From the NCBI RefSeq assembly GCF_034931125.1, contig NZ_JAYGHM010000017.1, positions 53,260 through 117,259 on the forward strand: 64,000 nucleotides of DNA, given 5' to 3'. Both the position numbers and the translations under genes were made by a program. The notes below the pieces were generated by a model. That model was not told where the DNA came from. It did no database searches and saw only the letters and a program-made list of their open reading frames with translations. Numbering within the stretch: position 1 is the first letter of the stretch; each line of letters begins with the position of its first letter. This DNA comes from Rivularia sp034931125. Its GTDB lineage: Bacteria; Cyanobacteriota; Cyanobacteriia; Cyanobacteriales; Nostocaceae. Positions 35,902-45,296 of this stretch are shown piece by piece.

Positions 35902-36519
35902 ATGCAAATAAAGTCAACTAATCCATATTCTTCCCCTGCAAACGTTCCCTCCGGCTATTTAAATATCATGGGTTACGTTGATGAATCGGAAGTAAACGGT
36001 CCTGGAAGTCGGGCTGTAATTTGGGTACAAGGCTGTAAGCGAGAATGTGGAGGTTGTTTCAATCCTGAATCTTGGTCGTTTGAAATTAATCAGCTTGAAT
36101 CGATCGATTCCCTCGCTCAAAAAATCCTGAGTAAACCTGGTAATACAGGAGTAACATTTTCTGGAGGAGAACCTTTTTGGCAAGCTCCAGGATTAGCAAG
36201 TTTAGCTCGCAAGGTCAAAGCTTCCGGGTTAAATGTTATGGCTTTTACCGGCTTCACTTTGGAAAAATTACAGTCAGAACAAGCACCTGCAGGTGCAAAA
36301 GAACTGTTAGAGCAACTCGATATTTTAATTGATGGACCTTTTATTGAATCTTTAGCAATAAATTCTCCTAATTCTCCCGTATCATCCAGTAATCAGCACG
36401 TCCGCATATTTAACCCAGATTTTGAAGATAAGATCACCTGGGCTAGCGACCAAATAGAAATACACGTTTTTAAAGATGGTAGTCGTTTAGTTACTGGCTA
36501 CCGTGGTTGGATGGAATAG
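35902..36519 (+). CDS. 4Fe-4S single-cluster radical SAM activase (NrdG/PflA-like)
   Basis: 205 residues. The radical SAM cluster motif is C45-x3-C49-x2-C52 (GCKRECGGC) and a Gly-rich SAM motif follows (VTFSGGEPFWQ at about 89-99). DILIDGPFIESL near 149-160 is typical of the NrdG/activating-enzyme family, which makes glycyl radicals. No glycyl-radical enzyme such as NrdD or PflB is in the window, so the partner is elsewhere or the protein has another role. The ATG has a good ribosome-binding site. Its 3' end overlaps the convergent hydrolase-like gene by 33 bp. Confidence 0.85.
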   Translation: MQIKSTNPYSSPANVPSGYLNIMGYVDESEVNGPGSRAVIWVQGCKRECGGCFNPESWSFEINQLESIDSLAQKILSKPGNTGVTFSGGEPFWQAPGLASLARKVKASGLNVMAFTGFTLEKLQSEQAPAGAKELLEQLDILIDGPFIESLAINSPNSPVSSSNQHVRIFNPDFEDKITWASDQIEIHVFKDGSRLVTGYRGWME

Positions 36520-37209
36520 ACAATTAACTGACAAATGCTGTTCAAACCAATGGCTTGATAAACGGGCAATTTCTTCAAATGCACCTGGTTCTTTGAATTG
36601 ACGGCTGGCATTTTGTATAATGCTTAACTCTTTTTCGGATGCCTTAATTAGTTTGAGAGTGTCTTCATTTGTCGCGATCGCAGGCAGGTCATTTTCACCG
36701 ACAATCAATAAAGTTGGCGTTTGTACGTTAGACAAAACTGAGGGTGTTAAGCAATCTCCACTGCACGAAACTATAGCCCCCACTAAGTTAGGGTTTTCTG
36801 CGGCTGCAAGTAAAGCTGCACCTGCACCCGTTTGTTCTCCAAAATAGCCAATTTTTAAATCACTGGTGAGAGAATTATTAATCAACCACTTTGTTGCACC
36901 AACTAATCTTGTCGATAGTTGTTTAACGTTGCTGCTACAATGTCGGCTACGTAAATCGATCGCTTCTTCTTGAGGTGTTAATAAATCAATTTGTACGGTG
37001 CCTAATTCCGCTGTCTGTCTTAACATATGAGCGAGATAACGATTGCGAGTACTGTAGCGACCAACTCCACTACTATGAACAAATATTACGATTCCTTGAC
37101 AGCTTCTAGGTAAAACTATCTCTGCTTGTAAACGGATAGAATCAAGTTCGATTGAAACTATTTTTTCTTCAACGTTATGTAAGGAATTTGGATTCGTTTT
37201 GGTATTCAT
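36487..37209 (-). CDS. Alpha/beta hydrolase homologue lacking catalytic residues
   Basis: 240 residues of the dienelactone-hydrolase-like family often found as, or fused to, phosphoribosyltransferase-associated hydrolases in cyanobacteria. The scaffold is kept (GIVIFVHSSGVGRYSTRNRY, IDLLTPQEEAIDLR, TPTLLIVGENDLPAIATNE). The nucleophile elbow, usually YFGASTGA, reads YFGEQTGA, so the catalytic Ser is Gln126. The usual ATHLFEEPGA reads ASRQFKEPGA, so the catalytic His is Arg203. It is probably a pseudo-enzyme with a binding role, or decaying. The frame is intact, and the last 11 codons lie inside the 3' end of the convergent radical SAM gene. Confidence 0.75.
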   Translation of the reverse strand: MNTKTNPNSLHNVEEKIVSIELDSIRLQAEIVLPRSCQGIVIFVHSSGVGRYSTRNRYLAHMLRQTAELGTVQIDLLTPQEEAIDLRSRHCSSNVKQLSTRLVGATKWLINNSLTSDLKIGYFGEQTGAGAALLAAAENPNLVGAIVSCSGDCLTPSVLSNVQTPTLLIVGENDLPAIATNEDTLKLIKASEKELSIIQNASRQFKEPGAFEEIARLSSHWFEQHLSVNCLFHPTTVASN

Positions 37210-37481
37210 TTTGGTATCCTCTTTTATTTCAAAAATTGATATTTATTTCTATTACTAATATATATTCTCAGTGGTAGTACTTAAGTATATAATCTTATCT
37301 GAGCAATATCTAATTTGACAAGTATTCTTTATTATATGTATTAGGAATGCGGGCAAGATACCAGCTACAAATGTCACAAAAACATATTTATTTACAATTT
37401 TGGAATCTTTTTAAGCGATTATTCTATTTATAAAGCTATTTATACAGCAACAATTTGAGGAAGTTGTGAGGATGAGTATAT

Positions 37482-38825
37482 TTAACTTAGCGCCTGTAAT
37501 ATTTCTTGATAACTTTGTACAATATCTTTCTTGTCTTGATCGAAAGATAATCCTTCTTGACTACCTTGCAATATCAAATCTGCATGACGACGCAAAGCTA
37601 TTTTAGTTTGGGAATTTTCTGCATATTCAGCAATTACGGCGATCGATTCTAATAAACGAATCGTTACTGCTGCATTGCTAGAACTATTTTGGCGGATTTG
37701 ATTAAAAGCAGTATCAGTTAATTCTGCAAAAGTTTTCGGTATCGCAATTACACGAAGATTTTTAAATGCGTCGTAACGATAAGCAGAAGGAAAATCTTTT
37801 TGAGCTAAATGGGAAAGTGCGTCGCTGAGGTGGTCTATGCAGCGAATAGCGGTAAACGGGTCATTAAGGCTAGGAGATAAAGCGCGTAAGGCTATTTCAA
37901 CTAATTGGTTTATGGGAAATTCGATATCTTGTTGTTCGGTACGTTGTCTACCTAAAATAAATGCTTTGTGAATTTGCTTTTGAATATCTTTAAGAGGTGT
38001 GTTCTCACGATCGTTTCCCATCGAAAGAATTTTTACCGTGGAACCTCCCTTAATTACAAATTTTCCCGGTCGGGTTAATATTTTTACCATCAAATTATGT
38101 TTGCAGGCTATATCCATCAATTTGTCGGTATCAATTGCTTGGACATAACCTTTTTTGGAAGATCTAATCGGAAAAGCTTCCCGATCAAAATCAGTGGGAA
38201 TTTCTGCCGGTGAATGTTTTTCTTCGGGTTCACCATATCCAATTTTTTTAGGGAATAACCTTTCTATCGCATTATCTAATTCTTTACTAACTTGGGAAAT
38301 TATATAGGAAACCTGAATAATAGTTGATGAATGATGAATAAAATAAATTAGCACGGCAGTACTAATTACCGCGAATACAATCCCGATTGTGACCGAAAGA
38401 TAAGGTACAAACTTATCCCTTCCATCACCACTTCCATGAACGGCTCGTAATACTAACAAGGAATAAATAAAAGTACTAATAAATGTACCAAGTACTACTT
38501 TATTTCCTACATCCTGCATAAATTTTCGTAGGAGACGAGGCCCGAAATTTGAGGAAGCAAGCTGAAGCGCGACGATGGTGATCGAAAAAGCCGTAGCGGT
38601 AACGCTAATCATGGAACCTGCAATCGCTGAAAGTACCGCACGAGCGCCATCCGAGCCGCCGGTATAAATCCAGCCCCATTTTTCTATTGGACCGTAGTAA
38701 CCGAGTCTATCTATTTTGAGTAAACCAAAGGCGATCGCAACGCTTCCAGCCATCATCAGCGCAGGTACAAACCAGTAGCTGGAATTAATTGAGTCCCACA
38801 GTTTACCCAGTTTGATATTTTTCAT
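37482..38825 (-). CDS. DUF2254 membrane protein
   Basis: 447 residues with four N-terminal transmembrane helices (about 18-40, 60-85, 108-130, 143-168) and a long soluble C-terminal part. DUF2254 marks are visible: LSAIAGSMISVTATAFSITI followed by VALQLASSNFGPRLLRKFM, and ALSPSLNDPFTAIRCIDHLS near residue 325. Function unknown, possibly a channel or envelope protein. Its ATG overlaps the stop codon of the MscS gene by 4 bp (ATGA), so the two are translationally coupled, suggesting a shared role in osmotic or ion homeostasis. Confidence 0.88.
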   Translation of the reverse strand: MKNIKLGKLWDSINSSYWFVPALMMAGSVAIAFGLLKIDRLGYYGPIEKWGWIYTGGSDGARAVLSAIAGSMISVTATAFSITIVALQLASSNFGPRLLRKFMQDVGNKVVLGTFISTFIYSLLVLRAVHGSGDGRDKFVPYLSVTIGIVFAVISTAVLIYFIHHSSTIIQVSYIISQVSKELDNAIERLFPKKIGYGEPEEKHSPAEIPTDFDREAFPIRSSKKGYVQAIDTDKLMDIACKHNLMVKILTRPGKFVIKGGSTVKILSMGNDRENTPLKDIQKQIHKAFILGRQRTEQQDIEFPINQLVEIALRALSPSLNDPFTAIRCIDHLSDALSHLAQKDFPSAYRYDAFKNLRVIAIPKTFAELTDTAFNQIRQNSSSNAAVTIRLLESIAVIAEYAENSQTKIALRRHADLILQGSQEGLSFDQDKKDIVQSYQEILQALS

Positions 38826-39865
38826 TGATCGATAGTCGAAGTCTTGCCGTTACCCTCTCGATCTTCTGACGATTGGCTTTTGATTAATTTGCTTAAAGAA
38901 GCGCTGATACTGCGACTTTGAGGCACTTTCCCAGAACCTGCGGGCCACCCTTCTCTTTGACGGTTTCTGTTACCGTCTGTCTCTTCTGTTTGGTCATGGA
39001 ATAGAATTTGTTGAGTTGGGAATGGCATATCAATACCGTTCGCGGTAAGCTTGTTTTTGACAGCAGTGAGAACGCGATCGCGAAAATCGAGTGTATCGGA
39101 GCGACGAGGTGGACTAATCCACCAGCGACCGCGAATATTAACGGTAAAGTCTGCCAAATCCATTACAAGTACATCAGCAGCGGGGTCTTGAAGGACACCT
39201 TCAGTTTCATTGATAGCTTCTAAAATTAACTGTTTTGCCTCGTCAATATCATCCCCATAACCGATACCGAAATCATATTCGATGCGTCGATTTTCAAAAG
39301 CTGTATTTACAGTAACGGAATTAGTAAAAAGTTCGGCATTAGGAATAACAATCCGGCGACCATCATAAGTTCTAATTGTAGTCGCCCGCGTTTCAATATT
39401 TTCTACAGTACCTTCAAAGTTTTTAAATACTATTTGGTCATTAATTTCAAAAGGTTCGGTAAGTAAAATCAAAATTCCAGCTAGGAAGTTTTGTAAAATA
39501 TCGCGGAAAGCAAAACCAACTGCTACCCCACTTATTCCCAACAACTGGACTAAATCGGAAACTTTGAATGATGGAATCAGAATTGTTAGTGCTACAAACA
39601 AACCAACTAATATGGTTATACCTTGTGCTAAGCGCCCCAAAACCATTCCTAAGCTACGAGCATTGCGACGATTACGGGTTAATCTTCTGATTGTTTGCTT
39701 AATAGCCCTAGCAACAAAGAAAAAGACGATAAAAACAACAATTGCCAAGAGAATACTTGGCAACCGAGCAATAGTATTATCTATCAATAATTGAGTTCTA
39801 TCCCAAGCCGATATTATTTCCGTCTTTGTATCTGGTGGTGGAGTTGATACTTGTGCAATTATCAT
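38822..39865 (-). CDS. MscS-type mechanosensitive channel
   Basis: 347 residues with helices near 37-52, 82-102 and 108-130. The pore-lining TM3 and beta domain are clear: DLVQLLGISGVAVGFAFRDI, LQNFLAGILILLTEPFEIND, then GTVENIETRATTIRTYDGRR and IVIPNAELFTNSV. The C-terminal tail (about 285-347) is basic and Ser/Gly-rich, longer than in E. coli MscS. It should release solutes on hypo-osmotic shock. It is the first gene of a two-gene operon with DUF2254. Confidence 0.92.
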   Translation of the reverse strand: MIIAQVSTPPPDTKTEIISAWDRTQLLIDNTIARLPSILLAIVVFIVFFFVARAIKQTIRRLTRNRRNARSLGMVLGRLAQGITILVGLFVALTILIPSFKVSDLVQLLGISGVAVGFAFRDILQNFLAGILILLTEPFEINDQIVFKNFEGTVENIETRATTIRTYDGRRIVIPNAELFTNSVTVNTAFENRRIEYDFGIGYGDDIDEAKQLILEAINETEGVLQDPAADVLVMDLADFTVNIRGRWWISPPRRSDTLDFRDRVLTAVKNKLTANGIDMPFPTQQILFHDQTEETDGNRNRQREGWPAGSGKVPQSRSISASLSKLIKSQSSEDREGNGKTSTIDQ

Positions 39866-40027
39866 GTTTTATTTGCTAATTATTAATTATGAAGTATTTA
39901 TTTTGTATTATTATAGCTGGCAAGATGCTAACACTACAAGGTTTTATTCTATTTATTAAATAGACGAATAATACTAATAAGATAATTATTGTAAGCTAGC
40001 ATCTTGCAAATGATAATTGATAATTGT

Positions 40028-40492
40028 TCATTGATTTAGCTGATATATTTTCCAAGCTGTATAAGTACCGATTGGACTCCAAATTAAATAAGGCACTAAT
40101 AATAAAGCTGCCCAACCAGAAACTGGTAAAACAAACAAAGTTACAATGATTCCAATAATAAATCCTATTCCTCCGACAATTGCCCCAGCTTTCATATTTT
40201 GTAACCAAAGTGACACAGGAGTGAAAGCAACAATAATAATTTCTAGTAATAGATATAAACCCATTAAAAACCAAGTTTGAGAACTACGGGGTTCGCGTTC
40301 CCAAACTATGTAAGCAGACCAAGCACCGCAAATAAAAATTACCGTCCAAATAACTGGAATCAGTTTTTCAAATGTCAACCAACGCGGTCTTTGCAATCGC
40401 TTAAACCATTTGACATCTTTGGGTCTGACTATACTACTTCCAAGAGCCACTATAAAGGTAACGGCCCCGATTACCATCCAGGATTTTAGCAT
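40028..40492 (-). CDS. TspO/MBR family membrane protein
   Basis: 154 residues with five hydrophobic helices, the TspO/MBR fold. The typical Pro/Trp-rich loop is present after helix 1 (WFKRLQRPRWLTFEKLIPVI, then WTVIFICGAWSAYIVWERE), and the C-terminal helix carries LLLVPYLIWSPIGTYTAWKI. TspO proteins bind porphyrins or other tetrapyrroles and take part in stress responses. Sequence is somewhat divergent from the classical WxPP motif, so it may be a TspO-related rather than a canonical TspO protein. Confidence 0.8.
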   Translation of the reverse strand: MLKSWMVIGAVTFIVALGSSIVRPKDVKWFKRLQRPRWLTFEKLIPVIWTVIFICGAWSAYIVWEREPRSSQTWFLMGLYLLLEIIIVAFTPVSLWLQNMKAGAIVGGIGFIIGIIVTLFVLPVSGWAALLLVPYLIWSPIGTYTAWKIYQLNQ

Positions 40493-40514
40493 TGCTCTTT
40501 TTTTTTAGATGGAG

Positions 40515-40652
40515 GGGAAGAGGGAGTTGGGAGTTAGGAGTTAGGAGTTAGGAGTTAGGAGTTAGGAGTTAGGAGTTGGGAGTTAGGAGTTATGAATTTT
40601 TTGCTCGTAATTAATTACCTTTGACCTTTGACCTTTAACCTTTAACCTTTCT
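40515..40652. repeat. STRR arrays (gttagga, cctttga/cctttaa)
   Basis: About nine gttagga heptamers with gttggga variants (40527-40590) and, after about 30 bp, about five cctttga/cctttaa units (40618-40652), between the TspO-like and sigma genes. The same two heptamer types recur elsewhere in the window. Confidence 0.85.
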
Positions 40653-40664
40653 CCCATTCCCAAA

Positions 40665-41657
40665 TCATGCAATAAAACTTTTAACTTTCATTTTTTTTCG
40701 ACGCAAACGAGCAATTGCTTGACGCTGTAATTGTCGGACTCTGGTATGAGAAATATCCATACGTTTTGCGACTTCAGTTAATGTTAATTCGCGTCCGTCG
40801 CTTAAACCAAAATGTAAGTTTACGACTTCTCTTTGTTGGGGGGTCAATTCAACAAGCATTTCATCAAGGCATTCCCGTAGTGATTGATGGTTGACATAAT
40901 CATCTATAGAGGAACTTGTATCTTCAAGTAAATCTTGTAATTCAGTGTCTTGTCCTTCACCAACTCGTAAATCTAAGGATACGGGTTGACGCGACATATG
41001 TAAATAATCTTGAATTTGCGATGGTTTTAAAGAAACGCGATCGCCAATATCAGCTATGGTCGGTGTACGTCCTAATTCTTGGGTTAAATCTCGCCGTGCT
41101 TTCTTAATTTTTTTCAGGGTTTGACATACGTGAATAGGTAAACGAATCGAACGACTTTTTTGGTCTAAAGCTCGTGTAATTGCTTGTCTAATCCACCAAT
41201 AAGCGTAGGTAGAAAATTTATAACCTTTATCCGGGTCAAACTTTTCTACTCCTCTTTGTAAACCCAAAGTTCCTTCTTGAATTAAATCAACAAACTCCAA
41301 ATTATGATGCTGATATTTTTTGGCGATCGCAACTACTAATCGTAAGTTTGCCTCAATCATTTTTTGTCGGGCAAATTCACCTTTATCAAGGGTTTCTTGC
41401 AGTTGTGATTCGCTCATTTCTACTGCTTGGGCCCATACAGAAAATTCCGGTTCTGAGTCTAATTTAGTTGTTAATTCCTCTTTAGTTTGCAGTAATTGTG
41501 TTAACTGCTTAACCCCCTGAGCATAAAATATTTCTTGTTCGCGAGTTAACAATGGCACACGCCCAATTTGAACTAAAAAAGCACGCACGGTATCTGTACT
41601 TAGCCTTTGCTTGGCGGATGCGATGTTTTCTTTATTATTAATGGTTGCGGGTTGCAT
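40665..41657 (-). CDS. Group 2 RNA polymerase sigma factor (RpoD-like)
   Basis: 330 residues, sigma-70 family group 2: non-essential and RpoD-like but without the long region 1.1. Region 1.2 is DTVRAFLVQIGRVPLLTREQ, region 2 has ANLRLVVAIAKKYQHHNLEF and FSTYAYWWIRQAITRALDQK, region 3 follows, and region 4.2 ends in an HTH (LTLTEVAKRMDISHTRVRQL). It contacts both -10 and -35 boxes. ATG 41657 has AGGAG 11 nt upstream; TTG 41666 is too close to it. It lies 32 bp after the GMC oxidoreductase gene and is probably its operon partner. By position it is a candidate regulator of the adjoining stress genes. The SigB/SigD/SigE subgroup cannot be fixed here. Confidence 0.92.
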   Translation of the reverse strand: MQPATINNKENIASAKQRLSTDTVRAFLVQIGRVPLLTREQEIFYAQGVKQLTQLLQTKEELTTKLDSEPEFSVWAQAVEMSESQLQETLDKGEFARQKMIEANLRLVVAIAKKYQHHNLEFVDLIQEGTLGLQRGVEKFDPDKGYKFSTYAYWWIRQAITRALDQKSRSIRLPIHVCQTLKKIKKARRDLTQELGRTPTIADIGDRVSLKPSQIQDYLHMSRQPVSLDLRVGEGQDTELQDLLEDTSSSIDDYVNHQSLRECLDEMLVELTPQQREVVNLHFGLSDGRELTLTEVAKRMDISHTRVRQLQRQAIARLRRKKMKVKSFIA

Positions 41658-41689
41658 ATTAATCAAAACTCCTGAAAACTTTATTAAAC

Positions 41690-43243
41690 TTATTTTGTTT
41701 TGCTTACTAAACCATCCAAACTTACATTTAATCTTTGTTTAAGATGTTCGGCTACTCTTAAAGCATTAGCAACTATTGTCAATGTCGGATTCATTGCTCC
41801 CATAGAAGGAAAGAAACCCGAATCTACCACATACAAATTATCGATATCATGGGTGCGACAATTTAAATCAAGAACGTTAAGTTTTGAGTCTTTACCAAAT
41901 CGGCAAGTTCCTCCCTGATGGTTCATAACTTTTAACGGCATTGGTACGCTGAAAATTATCGGAAACCCAGCTTTTCGGAGAATCTTTTTAAATTGATGCT
42001 GTAGACGCTGATGAGCTTTTCGGTTGTTTTGACGATAATAAACTTTTATCTGTCCGTTTTTTGCTATTTCGACACGATTTTCAACATTAGGTAAGTCCTC
42101 GCTTTGCATCCACCAATCTACAGAATGATTTGCAAAAACTTTTAATAGACTACTAGGTACCCATCGAGGAAAATCTGGCTGCATCATTTCCCATTTATGC
42201 TTACCCATCAAATGAATGTGACCTAACGGTTTTGTATCTTCTGATGAACCAAAGTAAAAGTCGTTAATTGCTAGTGTTTTTTGAAAAACTGTTTCGTTGG
42301 GAACTGTAGAAATAGCATAAAGTTTGGTGGTATTATGCTTGACAAAATTACGCCCTACCATTCCCGAAGAATTTGCTAAACCGTTAGGATGACTATCGGA
42401 TGCTGAACGCAATAACAAAGCCGCAGAATTAATCGCACCGCAAGCAACAACAACAATATCACCATTAAAAAACTCTTTAACTCCAGCAACAGTTGCTTCC
42501 ACACCCCTTATTTCAGTACCAGAATTGTTTGTTACTAGACGCTCAACGTGAGCATTCGTCATTAAAGTCACATTTTCATATTTGATTGCTTTGTCTACAC
42601 AGCAAACCTGAGCATCAGCTTTAGCATCAACTAAGCAAGGATATCCGTCGCAAGTATCGCAGCGAATACAGGGACTTTGAGCCGCATTATTAACATCGCG
42701 ATCAATTCCCATTGGTATAGAAAACGGTTTTAGACCCAATATCTCTAAACTTTGAACAACTTGTTTAATTCGCGGTTCGTGGGGTAAAGCGGGATAATCA
42801 TATTCTTTTACTGTAGGTGGTTCGCAGGGGTCTTCTCCTCGTTTGCCATGAACTTTATACAGCTTTTCGGCTTGATTATAATAGGGTTCAAAATCTTCGT
42901 ATTTCAAATCCCATGCAGGTGATACACCTTCATAATGCTGCATTTCTTCAAAGTCTTCTTGTCGCATTCGCAACAAAGCCGCACCGTAAACCTTCGTACT
43001 GCCGCCGACTCGATGGTAGAGAGTAGGTTGAAAACTCTTTTCTTGTGAATTTAACCACCGCTGGTCTGTACGATAAAGTGCATTTCCATAGACAGCTTTC
43101 ATATCCCAATTTTGCTTTTCTCTGGGTATATAATCACCTCGTTCTAACAACAAAATACGTTTACCAGTTGATGCTAAAGCATAAGCAAGAGTTCCTCCAC
43201 CAGCCCCAGTTCCTATAATAATTATGTCGTAATGTTTCTGCAT
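41690..43243 (-). CDS. GMC-family FAD oxidoreductase
   Basis: 517 residues. The N-terminal FAD-binding Rossmann fold is IIIIGTGAGGGTLAYALAST with an Arg/Glu-rich end LLLERGDYIP. A Cys-rich segment lies near 193-215 (CIRCDTCDGYPCL, then CC), and the C-terminal GMC signature has NHQGGTCRFG (about 445-454) and NPTLTIVANALRVAEHL near 485-501. It should oxidise an alcohol, sugar or related polyol with FAD; the substrate is unknown. It is just upstream of the sigma factor on the same strand. Confidence 0.88.
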   Translation of the reverse strand: MQKHYDIIIIGTGAGGGTLAYALASTGKRILLLERGDYIPREKQNWDMKAVYGNALYRTDQRWLNSQEKSFQPTLYHRVGGSTKVYGAALLRMRQEDFEEMQHYEGVSPAWDLKYEDFEPYYNQAEKLYKVHGKRGEDPCEPPTVKEYDYPALPHEPRIKQVVQSLEILGLKPFSIPMGIDRDVNNAAQSPCIRCDTCDGYPCLVDAKADAQVCCVDKAIKYENVTLMTNAHVERLVTNNSGTEIRGVEATVAGVKEFFNGDIVVVACGAINSAALLLRSASDSHPNGLANSSGMVGRNFVKHNTTKLYAISTVPNETVFQKTLAINDFYFGSSEDTKPLGHIHLMGKHKWEMMQPDFPRWVPSSLLKVFANHSVDWWMQSEDLPNVENRVEIAKNGQIKVYYRQNNRKAHQRLQHQFKKILRKAGFPIIFSVPMPLKVMNHQGGTCRFGKDSKLNVLDLNCRTHDIDNLYVVDSGFFPSMGAMNPTLTIVANALRVAEHLKQRLNVSLDGLVSKTK

Positions 43244-43375
43244 TAATTTGATACTTTATTAGTTATTAGTTAATAATTATTCGTTCTTAGTTCTTAGTTA
43301 TTATTTATATTTCATGTCTTTATGACTAAAAAACAATTGATCATAAAGACACGTTAACTAGCAAGATTGAAGCCT

Positions 43376-44248
43376 TTAGCTAGAAAGTTGTCCCCCAGTA
43401 ACATCAAGAAGAGAACCAGTTACAAAGCTACCATCTTGTGATGCCAAAAACACGTAAGCTGGTGCGAGTTCTTCTGGTTGTCCGGCTCGTTTTAGCGCCG
43501 CATCCTTATCAAAGTTATCTACCATTTCTTTCGGCATAGTTGCCGGAATATTTGGTGTCCATACCGGACCAGGAACTACTGCATTTACTCTTATTTTGCG
43601 TTCTGCTAAATTTAATGCCAATGACTTAGTAAAAGAATGCACTGCACCTTTACTAGCAGAGTAATCGATTAAAAATTCCTTACCAATTTTGCCGACAATG
43701 CTACCTGTATTAATAATAGCATCACCTTCCTGAAGATGAGGTAACGCTGCTTTTACCATATAGAAATAGCCGTAAACATTGGTTTCTATGGTACGTTGAA
43801 ATTGTTCGATACTTAAATCCTCGAAACGTTCTTGTACCATTTGGTAAGCAGCATTATTAACTAGGATATTTAATTTACCATATTTAGCTATTGTTTGCTC
43901 TACTGCTTGACTGCAAGCTGCAAAATCGCGGACATCTGCTTTGATATTCAAACAATTACGCTGTTTTTTTTCTACAGCCTTACGAGTAGTTTCGGCATCT
44001 TCATCATTTTGGTTATAAATAATCGCGACATCCGCACCTTCCATAGCATAGGCAATAGCTACAGCCCTACCAATACCGGAATCACCACCCGTAATTAATG
44101 CCACTTGATCTTGCAATTTACCAGCAGGTCGATAGTTAGACAAATCGCTATCTGGTTGCGGTGTCATATCCGATTGCTTAGCAGGATAATTTAACTTTTG
44201 TCCTGGTATTTGGTCTGGAGTTGGTCGAAATTCTTTACTTTGTGTCAT
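43376..44248 (-). CDS. Short-chain dehydrogenase/reductase, general-stress type
   Basis: 290 residues of the classical SDR family, the YdaD/YhdG-like group with an N-terminal extension (about 1-45, containing YPAKQSDMTPQPDSDLSNYR). Motifs: cofactor loop ITGGDSGIGRAV, NNAAYQ, TGSIVGKIG (catalytic Ser) and YSASKGAVHSF (Tyr-x3-Lys). NADP(H)- or NAD(H)-dependent; substrate unknown. Homologues in Bacillus are sigma-B-controlled general stress proteins. The setting among a GMC oxidase, a ChaB protein and Dps supports a stress role. Confidence 0.9.
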   Translation of the reverse strand: MTQSKEFRPTPDQIPGQKLNYPAKQSDMTPQPDSDLSNYRPAGKLQDQVALITGGDSGIGRAVAIAYAMEGADVAIIYNQNDEDAETTRKAVEKKQRNCLNIKADVRDFAACSQAVEQTIAKYGKLNILVNNAAYQMVQERFEDLSIEQFQRTIETNVYGYFYMVKAALPHLQEGDAIINTGSIVGKIGKEFLIDYSASKGAVHSFTKSLALNLAERKIRVNAVVPGPVWTPNIPATMPKEMVDNFDKDAALKRAGQPEELAPAYVFLASQDGSFVTGSLLDVTGGQLSS

Positions 44249-44471
44249 TTTCTGTTGTCAACTATTTATGAGATTTTTTAAGATTTTAGTTCGTGAAAAG
44301 TATTTAGTTCTATACTTAATTAAGTAATAGGAAAAATCTCTTCGAGAAGATATTAAAAGCAAGAAGAAAATATGAAGTACAAGTTATCGTATATACTTCA
44401 TATTTTGGGATTATTATTTCCAATAAAGGACAAAGTATTTACATTTAATACTTCACCCTTTATTTTTTTTT

Positions 44472-45236
44472 CTAAACATTTACTTTCTGTTTAGACCAAA
44501 CTCCATTTTCATCTTCCTCATACTGTTGGTGAATTGCATTCCAAGCAGCTTCTTCCGCTTTACTTTCATCTTTAGTTTCATCAAACACGGAGTTGTAGCG
44601 TTCGATGAAAGTTTTTTGAGCGGCTTCCGATAAATGAGAACGTACTTCAGGGGCTAAATCTTCCGCACCGTTACAGTTACCCGAACAAGCACGAGGTAAA
44701 GCCACTTCACTAGTATGGGTTTCTTCACCACCAGCACTTTCTAGAAGAAGTGATATTTCTCCAGACTTATCTGCGGGTACTTCTGCCATCACGATAAACT
44801 CACCAGCTTTCAAGCGAGTTTCGTAAACAGCAGCTTTCTCTTTAGGCATACCCAAAGTCATTAATACTGATGCTAAACCTGCACCAGCACTACCTGCTAA
44901 CGCACCGCTAGCGGCTCCTAAAAGTGCTGCACCGATGGGACCTGCTGCTACTACCGGACCGACGAAGGGAATAAATAGCACTCCCACACCGGAAAGCAAA
45001 CCTAACAACGAACCGAACAAAGAACCAAAAATTGCACCCGATCGCAATCCACCGAAAATTACGTCTTTTTTAGTAATAAAACCTGAAATTCTGGTTTCGG
45101 ATTGAAAGTTGTTTCCCATGACCGAAATGTGGTCACGGGATACACCTCTATCTAATAAACGACGGACGACTTTATCTACTTGCTCTTGTTCTTTAAATAC
45201 GGCTGAAATAGTACGTTCTGCTTTATATTCGGACAT
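44472..45236 (-). CDS. Glycine-zipper membrane protein with C-terminal ChaB-like domain
   Basis: 254 residues. The first 60 (AVFKEQEQVDKVVRRLLDRG) resemble general stress 17M-like or DUF3341-type alpha/beta folds. About 65-125 is a Gly/Ala-rich double hydrophobic stretch (GAIFGSLFGSLLGLLSGVGV) like a glycine-zipper membrane insert. Residues about 185-250 (EDLAPEVRSHLSEAAQKTFI, KAEEAAWNAIHQQYEEDENG, VW) match the small ChaB fold. The fusion is unusual; ChaB proteins are usually short and stand-alone. It is next to Dps and the SDR on the same strand, so a stress-linked envelope role is likely. Confidence 0.75.
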   Translation of the reverse strand: MSEYKAERTISAVFKEQEQVDKVVRRLLDRGVSRDHISVMGNNFQSETRISGFITKKDVIFGGLRSGAIFGSLFGSLLGLLSGVGVLFIPFVGPVVAAGPIGAALLGAASGALAGSAGAGLASVLMTLGMPKEKAAVYETRLKAGEFIVMAEVPADKSGEISLLLESAGGEETHTSEVALPRACSGNCNGAEDLAPEVRSHLSEAAQKTFIERYNSVFDETKDESKAEEAAWNAIHQQYEEDENGVWSKQKVNV

Positions 45237-45296
45237 TTTGATTCCCCTGGCTTAAATGCGATTCACGAGTATGTATGAGTGAAGAAGTAGATAATT

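Noticed and set aside
36487..37209. Call of an active dienelactone hydrolase
   Set aside because: Nucleophile and histidine positions are Gln and Arg, so catalytic activity is not claimed.
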